Below, in pieces: positions 1 through 7,097 of a stretch of DNA of 7,122 nucleotides. The stretch is from positions 1 through 7,122 of the forward strand of contig JALGZO010000488.1 in assembly GCA_025774865.1 (NCBI GenBank). Reading direction: 5' to 3'. Source of the DNA: a bacterium. Its GTDB lineage: Bacteria > ARS69. Position 1 is the first letter of the stretch; each line of letters opens with the position of its first letter. The position numbers and the translations under genes are program-made. The notes beneath the pieces are model-generated. The model did no database searches. It had not been told where the DNA came from and saw only the letters and a list, made by a program, of their open reading frames with translations.

Positions 1-399
1 ACCATGAGTGGGACCCCGGCCTACATGGCTCCGGAGGTCCTCTCCGGCGATCACGAACCCGACGGGCGCGTCGACATCTACGCTCTGGGCTGCGTTGCCT
101 ACTGGCTCGTCACCGGCCACCTCGTCTTCGACGCCCCGAGCGGCATGAAGATGCTCTTGAGACACGCTTCCGAAGAGCCCGTTCCGCCGTCGCAACGCAG
201 CGAGCTGGAGATCCCGTCGTCGCTCGAGGAGATCATTCTGGCGTGCCTGGCCAAGGACCCCGACGATCGGCCGTCGTCGGTCACGGAGGTCGAGGCCTTG
301 CTGGCCGCGACCCGTCTGGACCGTCACTGGACCGTCGAGCAACGCGGCCGCTGGTGGGAGTCCCACCGGCCTCGCGCGAGCGCCGCGCCGCCAGGATGA
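1..399 (+). CDS. Serine/threonine protein kinase, C-terminal part (5' end outside window)
   Basis: This is the C-terminal lobe of a Hanks-type (eukaryotic-like) Ser/Thr protein kinase, which phosphorylates Ser/Thr on target proteins. Numbering from base 1, the visible 132 residues begin in the activation segment: T-M-S-GTPAYMAPE (residues 1-12, subdomain VIII, P+1 loop and APE motif). DIYALG follows (25-30, subdomain IX with the conserved Asp and Gly), then LAKDPDDRPS (83-92, subdomain XI with the conserved Arg90). The ATP-binding loop, HRD and DFG motifs would lie upstream of base 1 and cannot be checked. After the kinase fold only about 30 residues remain, with a Trp-rich tail (W110, W118, W119, H122, P124). 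I see no transmembrane helix or PASTA repeats after the kinase domain, so any sensor part would have to be N-terminal. The ATG at base 4 is internal to the motif, not a start. The stop is TGA at 397-399. The gene is separated from the efflux operon by 56 bases containing a promoter-like sequence, so a functional link is not implied. Confidence 0.93.
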   Translation, partial: TMSGTPAYMAPEVLSGDHEPDGRVDIYALGCVAYWLVTGHLVFDAPSGMKMLLRHASEEPVPPSQRSELEIPSSLEEIILACLAKDPDDRPSSVTEVEALLAATRLDRHWTVEQRGRWWESHRPRASAAPPG

Positions 400-408
400 C
401 TCCTCTCG

Positions 409-437
409 TTGAGAATCCCGAGCGCGGCTGCTAGTCT
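409..437 (+). promoter_or_regulatory. Predicted sigma70-type promoter of the efflux operon
   Basis: TTGAGA at 409-414 matches the -35 consensus at 5 of 6 positions. A 17-base spacer separates it from TAGTCT at 432-437, which matches the -10 consensus at only 3 of 6 (T, A and final T). It lies in the only gap between the kinase stop and the first efflux gene. Transcription would start around 443-446, giving a leader of only about 10-13 bases before the ATG at 456. The -10 core sits in GCTAGTCTCCC, which resembles GCTAGAATCCC at 7048-7058 ahead of the next gene start. This is inference from spacing and similarity; the weak -10 keeps confidence moderate. Confidence 0.4.
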
Positions 438-455
438 CCCTCGCACCCGCCGACC

Positions 456-2834
456 ATGGCGCCCTTCAAGGAAACTCGGTTGCGCTTGCTCTCGTCGGCT
501 CTTCTCATCGGTCTCGCGCTGCACGCCTCCGCGGCCCGCGCCGCCGACGATGGCACCGGCATCGCCATCATCGCCGATGGTCCGGGGCCACGAAATCTCG
601 AGATTCTGCAGATCTTCCACCAGGAGATTCGGGACCTTCTGGGAGAAGAGTTCCGTGTCACTTTCACCAACGACGGTTTGATCGAGGCGGACTGGACCGT
701 CGCCGGCGTCAACGCCGCCTTCGACGTCGCGTTCGCCGATCCCGCCGTGGACGTCGTGGTCGGACTCGGCCTCCTGGCCTCGCACGAACTGTGCGGGCGC
801 GGTCCGCTCGCGAAGCCGGCCGTCGCCCCGTTCGTGGTGGATCCCGAGGCGCAGGGGCTTCCCCTGGTCGGCGGCAAGAGCGGTGTGAAGAATCTCTCCT
901 ACGTGACCTCGATCTCGCAGCTGAAGCGCGACTTCGAGACGTTCCGCGAGGTCGTCGACTTTCGGAAGCTCACGATGATCGTCTCGTCGACCACCGCCGC
1001 GGCGATCCCGGAACTCGGCGAACGGGCTCGACGCATCGGCGCGGGAATCGGGATCGAGGTGACCGTTGTTCCCACCGGGCTCTCGGGTGAGGAGGCTCTC
1101 GCCGCGCTGCCGCCCAACACGGAGGCGGTCTACCTGGCTCCTCTGATCCGGATGTCCGGGCAGGAGTTCGACAAACTCGTCGCCGGCTTCATCGATCGCA
1201 GGCTGCCGAGCTTCTCCCTGCTCGGGCGTCGTGAGGTCGAGCGCGGCGTGCTCGCCGGTCTCACGCCGGAGTCCGAGTTCCCGCGACTCGCGAGGCGGAC
1301 CGCGATCAACATCCAGCGCATGCTCCTCGGCGAGGACGGCGGCTCCATCGCGGTCCACTTCTCCAACGAGGAGCGTCTGAGCCTCAACGTCGCGACGGCC
1401 CGCGCGATCGGCGCGCGTCCGAGCTGGTCGGTGCTCACCGTCGCGGACCGCGTCGACGACGAGCGGCGCGAGGTGGTCCGGACACTTTCGATCGGGCAGG
1501 CCGCTCATGAGGCGATCCTGGTGAACCTCGATCTGCTCGCCGCCGAGAGCGCGGTTCAGGCCGGCGCGCAGGACGTGAACGTGACGCGCTCCTTCCTTCT
1601 ACCGCAGCTCGACGTCTCCGCTCGAGGCATCCTCATCGACCAGGATCAAGCGAGCCAGTCGCTCGGACAGGCCGCCGAGCGCACGCTGGAGGGCTCCGTC
1701 ACACTCAACCAGCTCCTCTACGCCGATGACGCGTGGGCGAACTTCGACATCGAGAAGCATCTGCAGATCGGCCGCGAGCGGGCGCGCGATCAGCTCCGGC
1801 TCGACATCGGACAGGCCGCGGCGACTGCGTATTTGAACGTTCTCCGCGCGAAGACGGCCGAGCGCATCCAGAAGGACAACCTCGAACGAACGCAGGCGAA
1901 CCTCGACCTCGCGAGGGCCCGTGAATCGGTCGGCTACTCCGGCCCGGGGGAAGTCTATCGCTGGGAGGGAGAGATCGCGCGCCAACGACGGACGGTCATC
2001 GAAGTGAACTCGCTGCGAAACATCGCCGAGATCGAGCTCAACCGGCTCCTCCACCGACCGCTCGAGGAGCCCTTCGCCCTGGAGGACACCGATCTTGACG
2101 ATCCGGACGTGGGTATCCCGGACGAACGACTCGTCCGCTACCTCGGCGACAAGTGGTCGTTCGGGATCCTGCGCGAATTCATGTCGATCGTCGCCCGAGA
2201 GAACTCCCCCGAGCTTCAAGTGCTCGAAGAGTCGATCGCCGCGCAGGAGCGGGTCCACGAGGCGGCCAGTCGCTCGTTCTTCATCCCGACGATCGGCCTC
2301 GCGGGCGCACTGAACCACACCTTCACCCGCCGGGGTGAGGGATCGGACGGCGTCCTGACCCCTGAGGACACGGACTGGAACGTCGGGGTCCAGGCGTCGC
2401 TGCCGATCTTCTCCGGGGCCGGGCGGCTCGCAGAGAAACGCAGCGCCCAGGCGTCGCTCGATGATCTCACCACACAACGCGAAGCCATCGCGGAGCGAGT
2501 CGAACAACGGCTCCGTTCGGCGATGCACCGAGCCGGCGCGTCATTCGCCGCGATCGAGCTCTCGCGGGCCTCAGCCGAAGCGGCGCACAAGAACCTCGAC
2601 CTCGTGCTCGACTCTTACGCGAAGGGGATTCTGACGATCCTCGACCTGCTCGACGCGCAGAACACTTCCCTCGTGGCGGAGAGCGAGGCCGCCACCAGTG
2701 TCTACGACTTCCTGATCAACCTCCTGGAAGTCGAGCGAGCCGCCGGCTACCTCAGCTGCGTGTCCGACGCCGCCGAGAAGGCCGCCCTCATTGATCGCCT
2801 GGAACGATTCCGAAAGGAGCGAGAGGGCCCATGA
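456..2834 (+). CDS. TolC-family outer membrane efflux channel with N-terminal ABC substrate-binding-like domain
   Basis: This is the outer membrane factor of the tripartite pump: a trimeric beta-barrel plus alpha-helical tunnel that lets substrate leave the cell. Residues 1-29 form a Sec signal peptide (K5, R8, R10, a hydrophobic core, and ARA before a cut at 29/30). Residues about 31-330 resemble the ABC_sub_bind (TrpX-like) type of periplasmic binding fold: VDVVVGLG (98-105), KPAVAPFVVDP (120-130), NLSYVTS (146-152), a second-lobe strand LTMIVSS (172-178), and a C-terminal stretch 279-320 with the family-like pattern 'R-x-A-x-x-I-x-x-ML-x-GE ... LSLN-x-x-TARAIG'. Residues about 345-765 are a full TolC domain with two helical repeats: SFLLPQLDVSA (379-389) and FFIPTIGLAGA (608-618) precede the beta strands, and LASPIFSG-like SLPIFSGAG (648-656) and GILTILDLLDAQN (724-736) are typical. 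The total of 792 residues exceeds the usual 420-470 because of the extra domain. The reading frame is continuous across the junction, so this is a true fusion. The ATG at 456 lacks a Shine-Dalgarno; a TTG at 480 preceded by AAGGAA (468-473) is an alternative start. The stop overlaps the next gene by 4 bases. Confidence 0.9.
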   Translation: MAPFKETRLRLLSSALLIGLALHASAARAADDGTGIAIIADGPGPRNLEILQIFHQEIRDLLGEEFRVTFTNDGLIEADWTVAGVNAAFDVAFADPAVDVVVGLGLLASHELCGRGPLAKPAVAPFVVDPEAQGLPLVGGKSGVKNLSYVTSISQLKRDFETFREVVDFRKLTMIVSSTTAAAIPELGERARRIGAGIGIEVTVVPTGLSGEEALAALPPNTEAVYLAPLIRMSGQEFDKLVAGFIDRRLPSFSLLGRREVERGVLAGLTPESEFPRLARRTAINIQRMLLGEDGGSIAVHFSNEERLSLNVATARAIGARPSWSVLTVADRVDDERREVVRTLSIGQAAHEAILVNLDLLAAESAVQAGAQDVNVTRSFLLPQLDVSARGILIDQDQASQSLGQAAERTLEGSVTLNQLLYADDAWANFDIEKHLQIGRERARDQLRLDIGQAAATAYLNVLRAKTAERIQKDNLERTQANLDLARARESVGYSGPGEVYRWEGEIARQRRTVIEVNSLRNIAEIELNRLLHRPLEEPFALEDTDLDDPDVGIPDERLVRYLGDKWSFGILREFMSIVARENSPELQVLEESIAAQERVHEAASRSFFIPTIGLAGALNHTFTRRGEGSDGVLTPEDTDWNVGVQASLPIFSGAGRLAEKRSAQASLDDLTTQREAIAERVEQRLRSAMHRAGASFAAIELSRASAEAAHKNLDLVLDSYAKGILTILDLLDAQNTSLVAESEAATSVYDFLINLLEVERAAGYLSCVSDAAEKAALIDRLERFRKEREGP
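2813..2827 (+). promoter_or_regulatory. Ribosome binding site for the adaptor gene
   Basis: AAAGGAG at 2813-2819 is a strong Shine-Dalgarno match, 11 bases before the ATG at 2831. A second purine-rich stretch, GAGAGGG (2821-2827), ends 3 bases before the ATG. Both lie inside the 3' end of the channel gene. They support the ATG at 2831, with the ATGA overlap, as the real start. Confidence 0.6.
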
Positions 2835-3937
2835 AACGCCTCCCGAGGTGCGTGCCGTCGCTCGCGGCTCTGCTTCTCTCCACCGCCTGCGCATCCGAGC
2901 CGGCCGACGACGCGCCGATCATCCGCCCGGTGCGTTACCAGGAGGTGTTCGCGACGGGGGCGGGGCGCACGAGGTCGTTCTCGGGCACGGCCCAGGCGGG
3001 GCTCGAGACGCGCCTCAGCTTCAAGGTGGGCGGAACGATACAGCAGCTCGACCTCGAGATCGGGGACCGCGTGAACGCCGGCCAGACGATCGCGCGGCTC
3101 GACCCGACCGACTACCAGCTCAGCGTTCGTGACACCGAGGCTGCGCTCTCGAGGTACCAGGCGGAGTCCCGTCAGGCCCTCGCCGACTACGAGCGGGTTC
3201 GTTCGCTCTACGAGAACGACAACGCCTCGCGCGCCGACCTCGACGCGAGCCGCGCTGCCTCCGAAGCCAAGTCCGCCGGAGTCGGCTCGGCCGAGCAGAA
3301 GCTCGCGATGGCGCGCTTGAACGTGGAGTACACCACTTTGAAGGCGCCGGTGGCCGGCGCGATCTCCGACGTCGCCGTAGAGGTGAATGAAAACGTGAAC
3401 GCCGGTCAGGTGATCGCGGTACTGACCTCCGGCCAGCGGTCCGAGGTCACCGTGACGATTCCGGAAGCGCTCATCGGCGCGGTTCGCGAAGGCGACGCCG
3501 TCCGCGTCTCGCTCGACGCCCTCGCCGGCCGCGAGTTCGGGGCGACCGTCACGGAGGTGGGCGTCACCGCCGCGCGGACGGGAGCGGCGTTTCCGGTCAC
3601 GGCCCGCTTGAACGACGAGACCGACGACGTGCGCCCGGGCATGGCGGCGGAAGTCGAGTTCCGGTTCGCGGCCACCGGGCCGGAACGGATCTACGTGCCG
3701 GCGTCCTCCGTTCTGGAGGACCGCGAGGGGCGTTACGCGTTCGTCGTCGAGCGGACCGATCCCGGCTTCGGTGTCACGCGGCGCCGCGCCGTCGAGGTCG
3801 GGGACATCACCGCGAATGGACTGGTGATCCGCGCCGGCCTCGAAGACGGCGATCTCCTCGTCACGGCCGGTGTCACGAAGATCCAGGACGGCATGCGCGT
3901 GAGGCTCCCGCTGCCTGTGCCCCAGCCCGCTTCATGA
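2831..3937 (+). CDS. RND efflux periplasmic adaptor subunit (membrane fusion protein), lipoprotein
   Basis: This is the periplasmic adaptor that joins the inner-membrane RND pump to the TolC-like channel. It has 368 residues, normal for the HlyD/AcrA-type family. The N-terminus is a lipoprotein signal: K2, R3, R6, a short hydrophobic stretch and STAC with lipid-accepting Cys20. Residue -3 is Ser rather than the usual Leu, which is tolerated; Ala21 follows rather than Asp. Domains in order: first half of the lipoyl/barrel-sandwich domain with FKVGGTIQQL (64-73) and GDRVNAGQTIARLDP (78-92); a single alpha-hairpin coiled coil (about 95-165); second lipoyl half with LKAPVAGAISDVAVEVNE (170-187) and VNAGQVIAVL (189-198); beta-barrel domain (about 203-277) with VRPGMAAEVEF (267-277); and a membrane-proximal domain (about 283-360) with YVPASSVLEDREGRYAFVV (288-306). 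The start is fixed by the Shine-Dalgarno and the ATGA overlap with the channel gene. The stop again overlaps the next ATG by 4 bases. Only one adaptor gene is present, so the adaptor is probably homomeric. Confidence 0.95.
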   Translation: MKRLPRCVPSLAALLLSTACASEPADDAPIIRPVRYQEVFATGAGRTRSFSGTAQAGLETRLSFKVGGTIQQLDLEIGDRVNAGQTIARLDPTDYQLSVRDTEAALSRYQAESRQALADYERVRSLYENDNASRADLDASRAASEAKSAGVGSAEQKLAMARLNVEYTTLKAPVAGAISDVAVEVNENVNAGQVIAVLTSGQRSEVTVTIPEALIGAVREGDAVRVSLDALAGREFGATVTEVGVTAARTGAAFPVTARLNDETDDVRPGMAAEVEFRFAATGPERIYVPASSVLEDREGRYAFVVERTDPGFGVTRRRAVEVGDITANGLVIRAGLEDGDLLVTAGVTKIQDGMRVRLPLPVPQPAS

Positions 3938-6900
3938 CTGAGTTCGCGATCCGCAACAACCGGATCACGTTCGTCGCGATGCTCGTCATCCTCGTGAGCG
4001 GGCTGACCGCGTACCGGGGCATGCCGAGATCCGAGGACCCCGGCTTCATCATCCGCACCGCTGTCGTGCTGACCTACTTTCCGGGGGCCAGTCCCGCCCG
4101 CGTCGAGCAGCTCGTCACCGACAAGCTCGAAAAGACGATCCAGGAGATCCCGCAGATCGACTTCATCAACAGTCGTTCGAAGACCGGCCTCTCGGTCATC
4201 TACGTCAACATCCGCGAGGAGTTCTCCCAGATGCGCCCGATCTGGGACGATCTGCGCCGCAAGGTCGACAAGGGGCGCAGCGAGCCCCCGCCCGGCATCA
4301 TCGGCCCAATCGTGAACGACGAGTTCGGCGACGTCTTCGGAATCGTGATGACCGTCACCGGCGAGGGTTACTCTTACGCGGAGCTCAAGGAAATCGCGGA
4401 CGACGTCCGCGACGAGCTGCTGAGACTCCCGGACGCCGCCGAGGTCGACATCTACGGCGCCCAGGAGGAACGGGTCTTCGTCGAGTACAACAACGCGCGG
4501 CTTTCCGAGCTGAACATGTCGGCGGCGCAGCTCGAGCAGATCCTGGGGAGTCGAAACATCATCATTCCGGGTGGCGCGATCGACCTCGGCCCGGAACGAA
4601 TCGCGCTGGAGCCTTCCGGGAACTTCGAGTCCGTCGACGACGTGAGGCGGACCGTGATCAACCTGCCGGGGTCGAGCGAGCTCATCTACCTCGAGGACCT
4701 GGTCAGCATCAAGCGGGGGTACATCGATCCTCCCGAGTCGAGAGTGCGCTCGACCGGAGAGCCGGCGCTCGCGCTCGCGATCTCGATGAAGGACGACGGG
4801 GACATCATCGCACTGGGCGCCGGCGTCGAGGCCCTGAAGGCCCGACTCGAGTCGATCTACCCCATCGGCGTCGAGTTCCACCTCGTCGCGTTTCAGCCGC
4901 GTGTCGTCCAGAAGAAGGTCCAGGACTTCGTCCGTAGCCTGGCTCAGGCCGTCGGTATCGTGATCCTCGTGATGCTGGTCTCGCTCGGCCTGCGCACGGG
5001 GCTGGTCGTGGCGAGTCTCATACCCGCCGCCATCGTGACCGCGTTCATGGTCATGGGGTTCTTCGGGATGGGCATCAACCAGATGTCCCTCGCGGCCCTG
5101 ATCATCGCGCTCGGTCTCCTCGTGGATAACGCAATCGTCATGGCGGAATCCATCATGGTGCGGATGCAGGAAGGCGAGGAACCCGTGCGGGCCGCGGTGG
5201 AGAGCGCCGCGGAGCTTCGCATCCCGCTCCTCACCTCCTCTCTCACGACCGCCGCCGCCTTCCTCCCCATCTACCTGGCGGAATCCTCGACGGGTGAATA
5301 CACCGCCCCGATCTTCGAGGTGGTCACGATCACTCTGCTGTCGTCATGGGTGCTGGCGCTGACTCTCACGCCGCTCCTCTGTGTTCTGGTGCTGAAAGTC
5401 AAGAGGCGCCAGACCGAGGGCTCGTTCGACTCGCGGTTCTACCGGACCTACCGCGGCGCGCTCATCGGCGTTCTCGAGCATCCGCTGCTCTCGCTTCTCG
5501 GCGTGGGCTTGATCTTCTTCCTGGCGATGCAAGGCTTCCGTCTCGTGCCGAACATCTTCTTCCCCTCGGACGACACACCGATCTTCTCGGCGGAGTTCGA
5601 GCTTCCCGTCGGCAGCCGCATCCAGCGCACCGACGAAGTGGTCGCCGCATTCGAAGATTACGTTGCGACCAATTACCGGAAGGGGCCGGACGACGAGGAG
5701 GGCGTCACGAACTGGGGCAGTTTCATCGGCACGGGGGCACCGCGCTACATCCTGACCTACAGCCCGGAGCAGACAACCCCCGAGTACGCGTATCTGATCA
5801 TGAATGCGACGTCGCGAGACTACATCGATGGCATCATTCCCGACCTCGAGGAGTTCTGTCTCGAGCGCTTCCCCGACTTGAAGGTCACGATCGAACCGAA
5901 GCTCCTCGGACCTCCGATCGAGGCGCCCATCCAGGTCCGGCTCTCCGGAAACGACGCCTCCGAGCTCTTTCCCATCGTCGACGAAGTGAAGGAGATGCTC
6001 CGCGCCATTCCGGGCGCCAAGGACGTACGGGACGACTGGGGGGCTCGGGTCAAGAAGCTGGTGGTGGACGTGAACGAGGCCCGGGCGCTGCGGGCCGGAC
6101 TGACGAACCAAGATGTTGCCATTTCCCTCCAGACTCTCCTTTCCGGCTGGGAGTCGACACAGTATCGCGAGGACGACAAGATCATCCCGGTTGTCCTGCG
6201 TTCCGTCGCCGCCGACCGGCAAGACATCGGCAAACTCGAGAGCATGAACATCTACTCGCAGGCGACTGGACGCAACGTGCCGTTGCTGCAGATCGCGGAC
6301 GTCGAGCTCGAGTGGGAACCGTCGGTGATTCTACGCCGAGATCGATTGAAGACAGTGACCGTGTCCGCCGATGTGCGACGCGGCGTCACCCCGACCGAAG
6401 TCACGAACAAGCTGATCCCCATGATCGACGACGCGAAGCGGACTTGGCCCTTCGGCTACGTCTACGGAATGGGCGGCGAGCTCGAGGGGTCGGTGAAAGC
6501 CTCGCAATCGATCGGCGCGAAGTTACCCATCGGTTTCCTCATCATCGTGTTCTTGATGGTCGCCCAGTTCAACTCCATCCGCCGCCCGATCATCATCCTG
6601 CTGACGATTCCGCTCGGATTCGTCGGGGTCGTGATCGGCCTCATCGTGGGGCAGTCCTACTTCGGCTTCATGACGCTGCTGGGAGTCATCTCGCTCGCGG
6701 GCATCGTGATCAACAACGCCATCGTGTTGCTCGAACGGATCAAGCTCGAGATCGAAGAGACGGGGCTGGAACCGGCCCAGGCAGTGGTCGAGGCGGCCCA
6801 ACGACGCCTCCGGCCGATTCTCCTCACGACGGCGACGACCGTCGGCGGCCTCGTGCCGCTTTGGCTCGGGGGCGGCCCGATGTTCGAGCCGATGGCGATC

Positions 6901-7011
6901 GCGATTCTGTTCGGGCTTCTGTTCGCGACGTTTCTCACTCTCGGCGTCGTGCCGCTTCTCTACTCGCTGTTCTTCCGGGTCCGTTTCAAGGGATTCGAGT
7001 ACGACCGCTGA
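3934..7011 (+). CDS. RND-family efflux transporter permease (AcrB/HAE-1-like)
   Basis: This is the inner-membrane, proton-driven RND pump, expected to be trimeric, that takes substrate from the periplasm or outer leaflet and passes it to the channel. Its 1025 residues and two-fold repeat are standard for the family. Membrane segments fall at about 10-29, 333-352, 355-380, 384-404, 430-450, 462-488, 517-537, 863-878, 884-906, 910-933, 960-980 and 984-1012. Large periplasmic loops lie at 30-332 and 538-862. The first loop opens with the EDPG motif (34-37) and YFPGASP (48-54), frequent in one branch of COG0841 pumps. TM4 carries GLLVDNAIV (394-402). Lined up with AcrB, D398 matches Asp407, N399 replaces Asp408, N927 in GIVINNAIVLLE replaces Lys940, R958 matches Arg971 and T965 matches Thr978. 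CusA-type metal signatures were not seen, so drug, lipid or metabolite export is more likely; the substrate is unknown. The gene has no Shine-Dalgarno; the ATGA overlap (3934-3937) suggests translational coupling to the adaptor gene. Confidence 0.96.
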   Translation: MTEFAIRNNRITFVAMLVILVSGLTAYRGMPRSEDPGFIIRTAVVLTYFPGASPARVEQLVTDKLEKTIQEIPQIDFINSRSKTGLSVIYVNIREEFSQMRPIWDDLRRKVDKGRSEPPPGIIGPIVNDEFGDVFGIVMTVTGEGYSYAELKEIADDVRDELLRLPDAAEVDIYGAQEERVFVEYNNARLSELNMSAAQLEQILGSRNIIIPGGAIDLGPERIALEPSGNFESVDDVRRTVINLPGSSELIYLEDLVSIKRGYIDPPESRVRSTGEPALALAISMKDDGDIIALGAGVEALKARLESIYPIGVEFHLVAFQPRVVQKKVQDFVRSLAQAVGIVILVMLVSLGLRTGLVVASLIPAAIVTAFMVMGFFGMGINQMSLAALIIALGLLVDNAIVMAESIMVRMQEGEEPVRAAVESAAELRIPLLTSSLTTAAAFLPIYLAESSTGEYTAPIFEVVTITLLSSWVLALTLTPLLCVLVLKVKRRQTEGSFDSRFYRTYRGALIGVLEHPLLSLLGVGLIFFLAMQGFRLVPNIFFPSDDTPIFSAEFELPVGSRIQRTDEVVAAFEDYVATNYRKGPDDEEGVTNWGSFIGTGAPRYILTYSPEQTTPEYAYLIMNATSRDYIDGIIPDLEEFCLERFPDLKVTIEPKLLGPPIEAPIQVRLSGNDASELFPIVDEVKEMLRAIPGAKDVRDDWGARVKKLVVDVNEARALRAGLTNQDVAISLQTLLSGWESTQYREDDKIIPVVLRSVAADRQDIGKLESMNIYSQATGRNVPLLQIADVELEWEPSVILRRDRLKTVTVSADVRRGVTPTEVTNKLIPMIDDAKRTWPFGYVYGMGGELEGSVKASQSIGAKLPIGFLIIVFLMVAQFNSIRRPIIILLTIPLGFVGVVIGLIVGQSYFGFMTLLGVISLAGIVINNAIVLLERIKLEIEETGLEPAQAVVEAAQRRLRPILLTTATTVGGLVPLWLGGGPMFEPMAIAILFGLLFATFLTLGVVPLLYSLFFRVRFKGFEYDR

Positions 7012-7047
7012 CCGGGCGGGGACTCCTGGCGGGATCGGCGGGTCACG

Positions 7048-7058
7048 GCTAGAATCCC
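7048..7058 (+). promoter_or_regulatory. Predicted -10 element upstream of the next gene
   Basis: TAGAAT at 7050-7055 matches the -10 consensus at 5 of 6 positions and lies 43 bases ahead of the ATG at 7098, in the gap after the RND gene. No good -35 is seen: 18 bases upstream is CTGGCG (7026-7031), only 3 of 6. The context GCTAGAATCCC is nearly the same as GCTAGTCTCCC at 430-440 in front of the efflux operon (9 of 11 bases equal). If real, the downstream gene is a separate transcription unit. Confidence 0.35.
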
Positions 7059-7097
7059 CGTTCGCGCCGCCCGCTTCCTCTCCAACGCGAGTCGAGA

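Noticed and set aside
371-380. Perfect 10-base palindrome CTCGCGCGAG near the kinase 3' end, considered as a terminator stem
   Set aside because: It has no loop and no following T-run, lies within the coding sequence, and short CG palindromes are common at this base composition.
4-399. Possibility that the kinase remnant is a complete small gene starting at ATG 4
   Set aside because: The ATG is inside the activation-segment motif, the frame is open through base 1, and the catalytic lobe elements must lie upstream; this is truncation by the window edge.
324-1508. Long open frame (394 codons) on the - strand opposite the binding-like domain, with others at 1599-2528, 3733-4881 and 5344-6222
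   Set aside because: They lie antisense to well-supported genes, their translations are rich in Arg, Asp and Gly without recognisable motifs, and such frames are expected in GC-rich DNA with strong codon bias.
3934-7011. Assignment of the RND pump to the heavy-metal (CusA/CzcA) group
   Set aside because: No methionine-pair metal relay was recognised, the TM4 motif is VDN rather than the VDAA or VDGA types, and the first loop has the EDP/PGAS pattern of the AcrB-like group.
7012-7049. Possible rho-independent terminator after the RND gene
   Set aside because: No stable inverted repeat and no T-run could be found; termination, if here, is not of the classic hairpin type.
5346-7052. 568-codon + strand open frame overlapping the second half of the RND gene
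   Set aside because: It is a frame-shifted reading of the RND coding sequence. Its translation is dominated by Arg, Gly, His and Pro with no domain, while the RND frame carries conserved motifs throughout.
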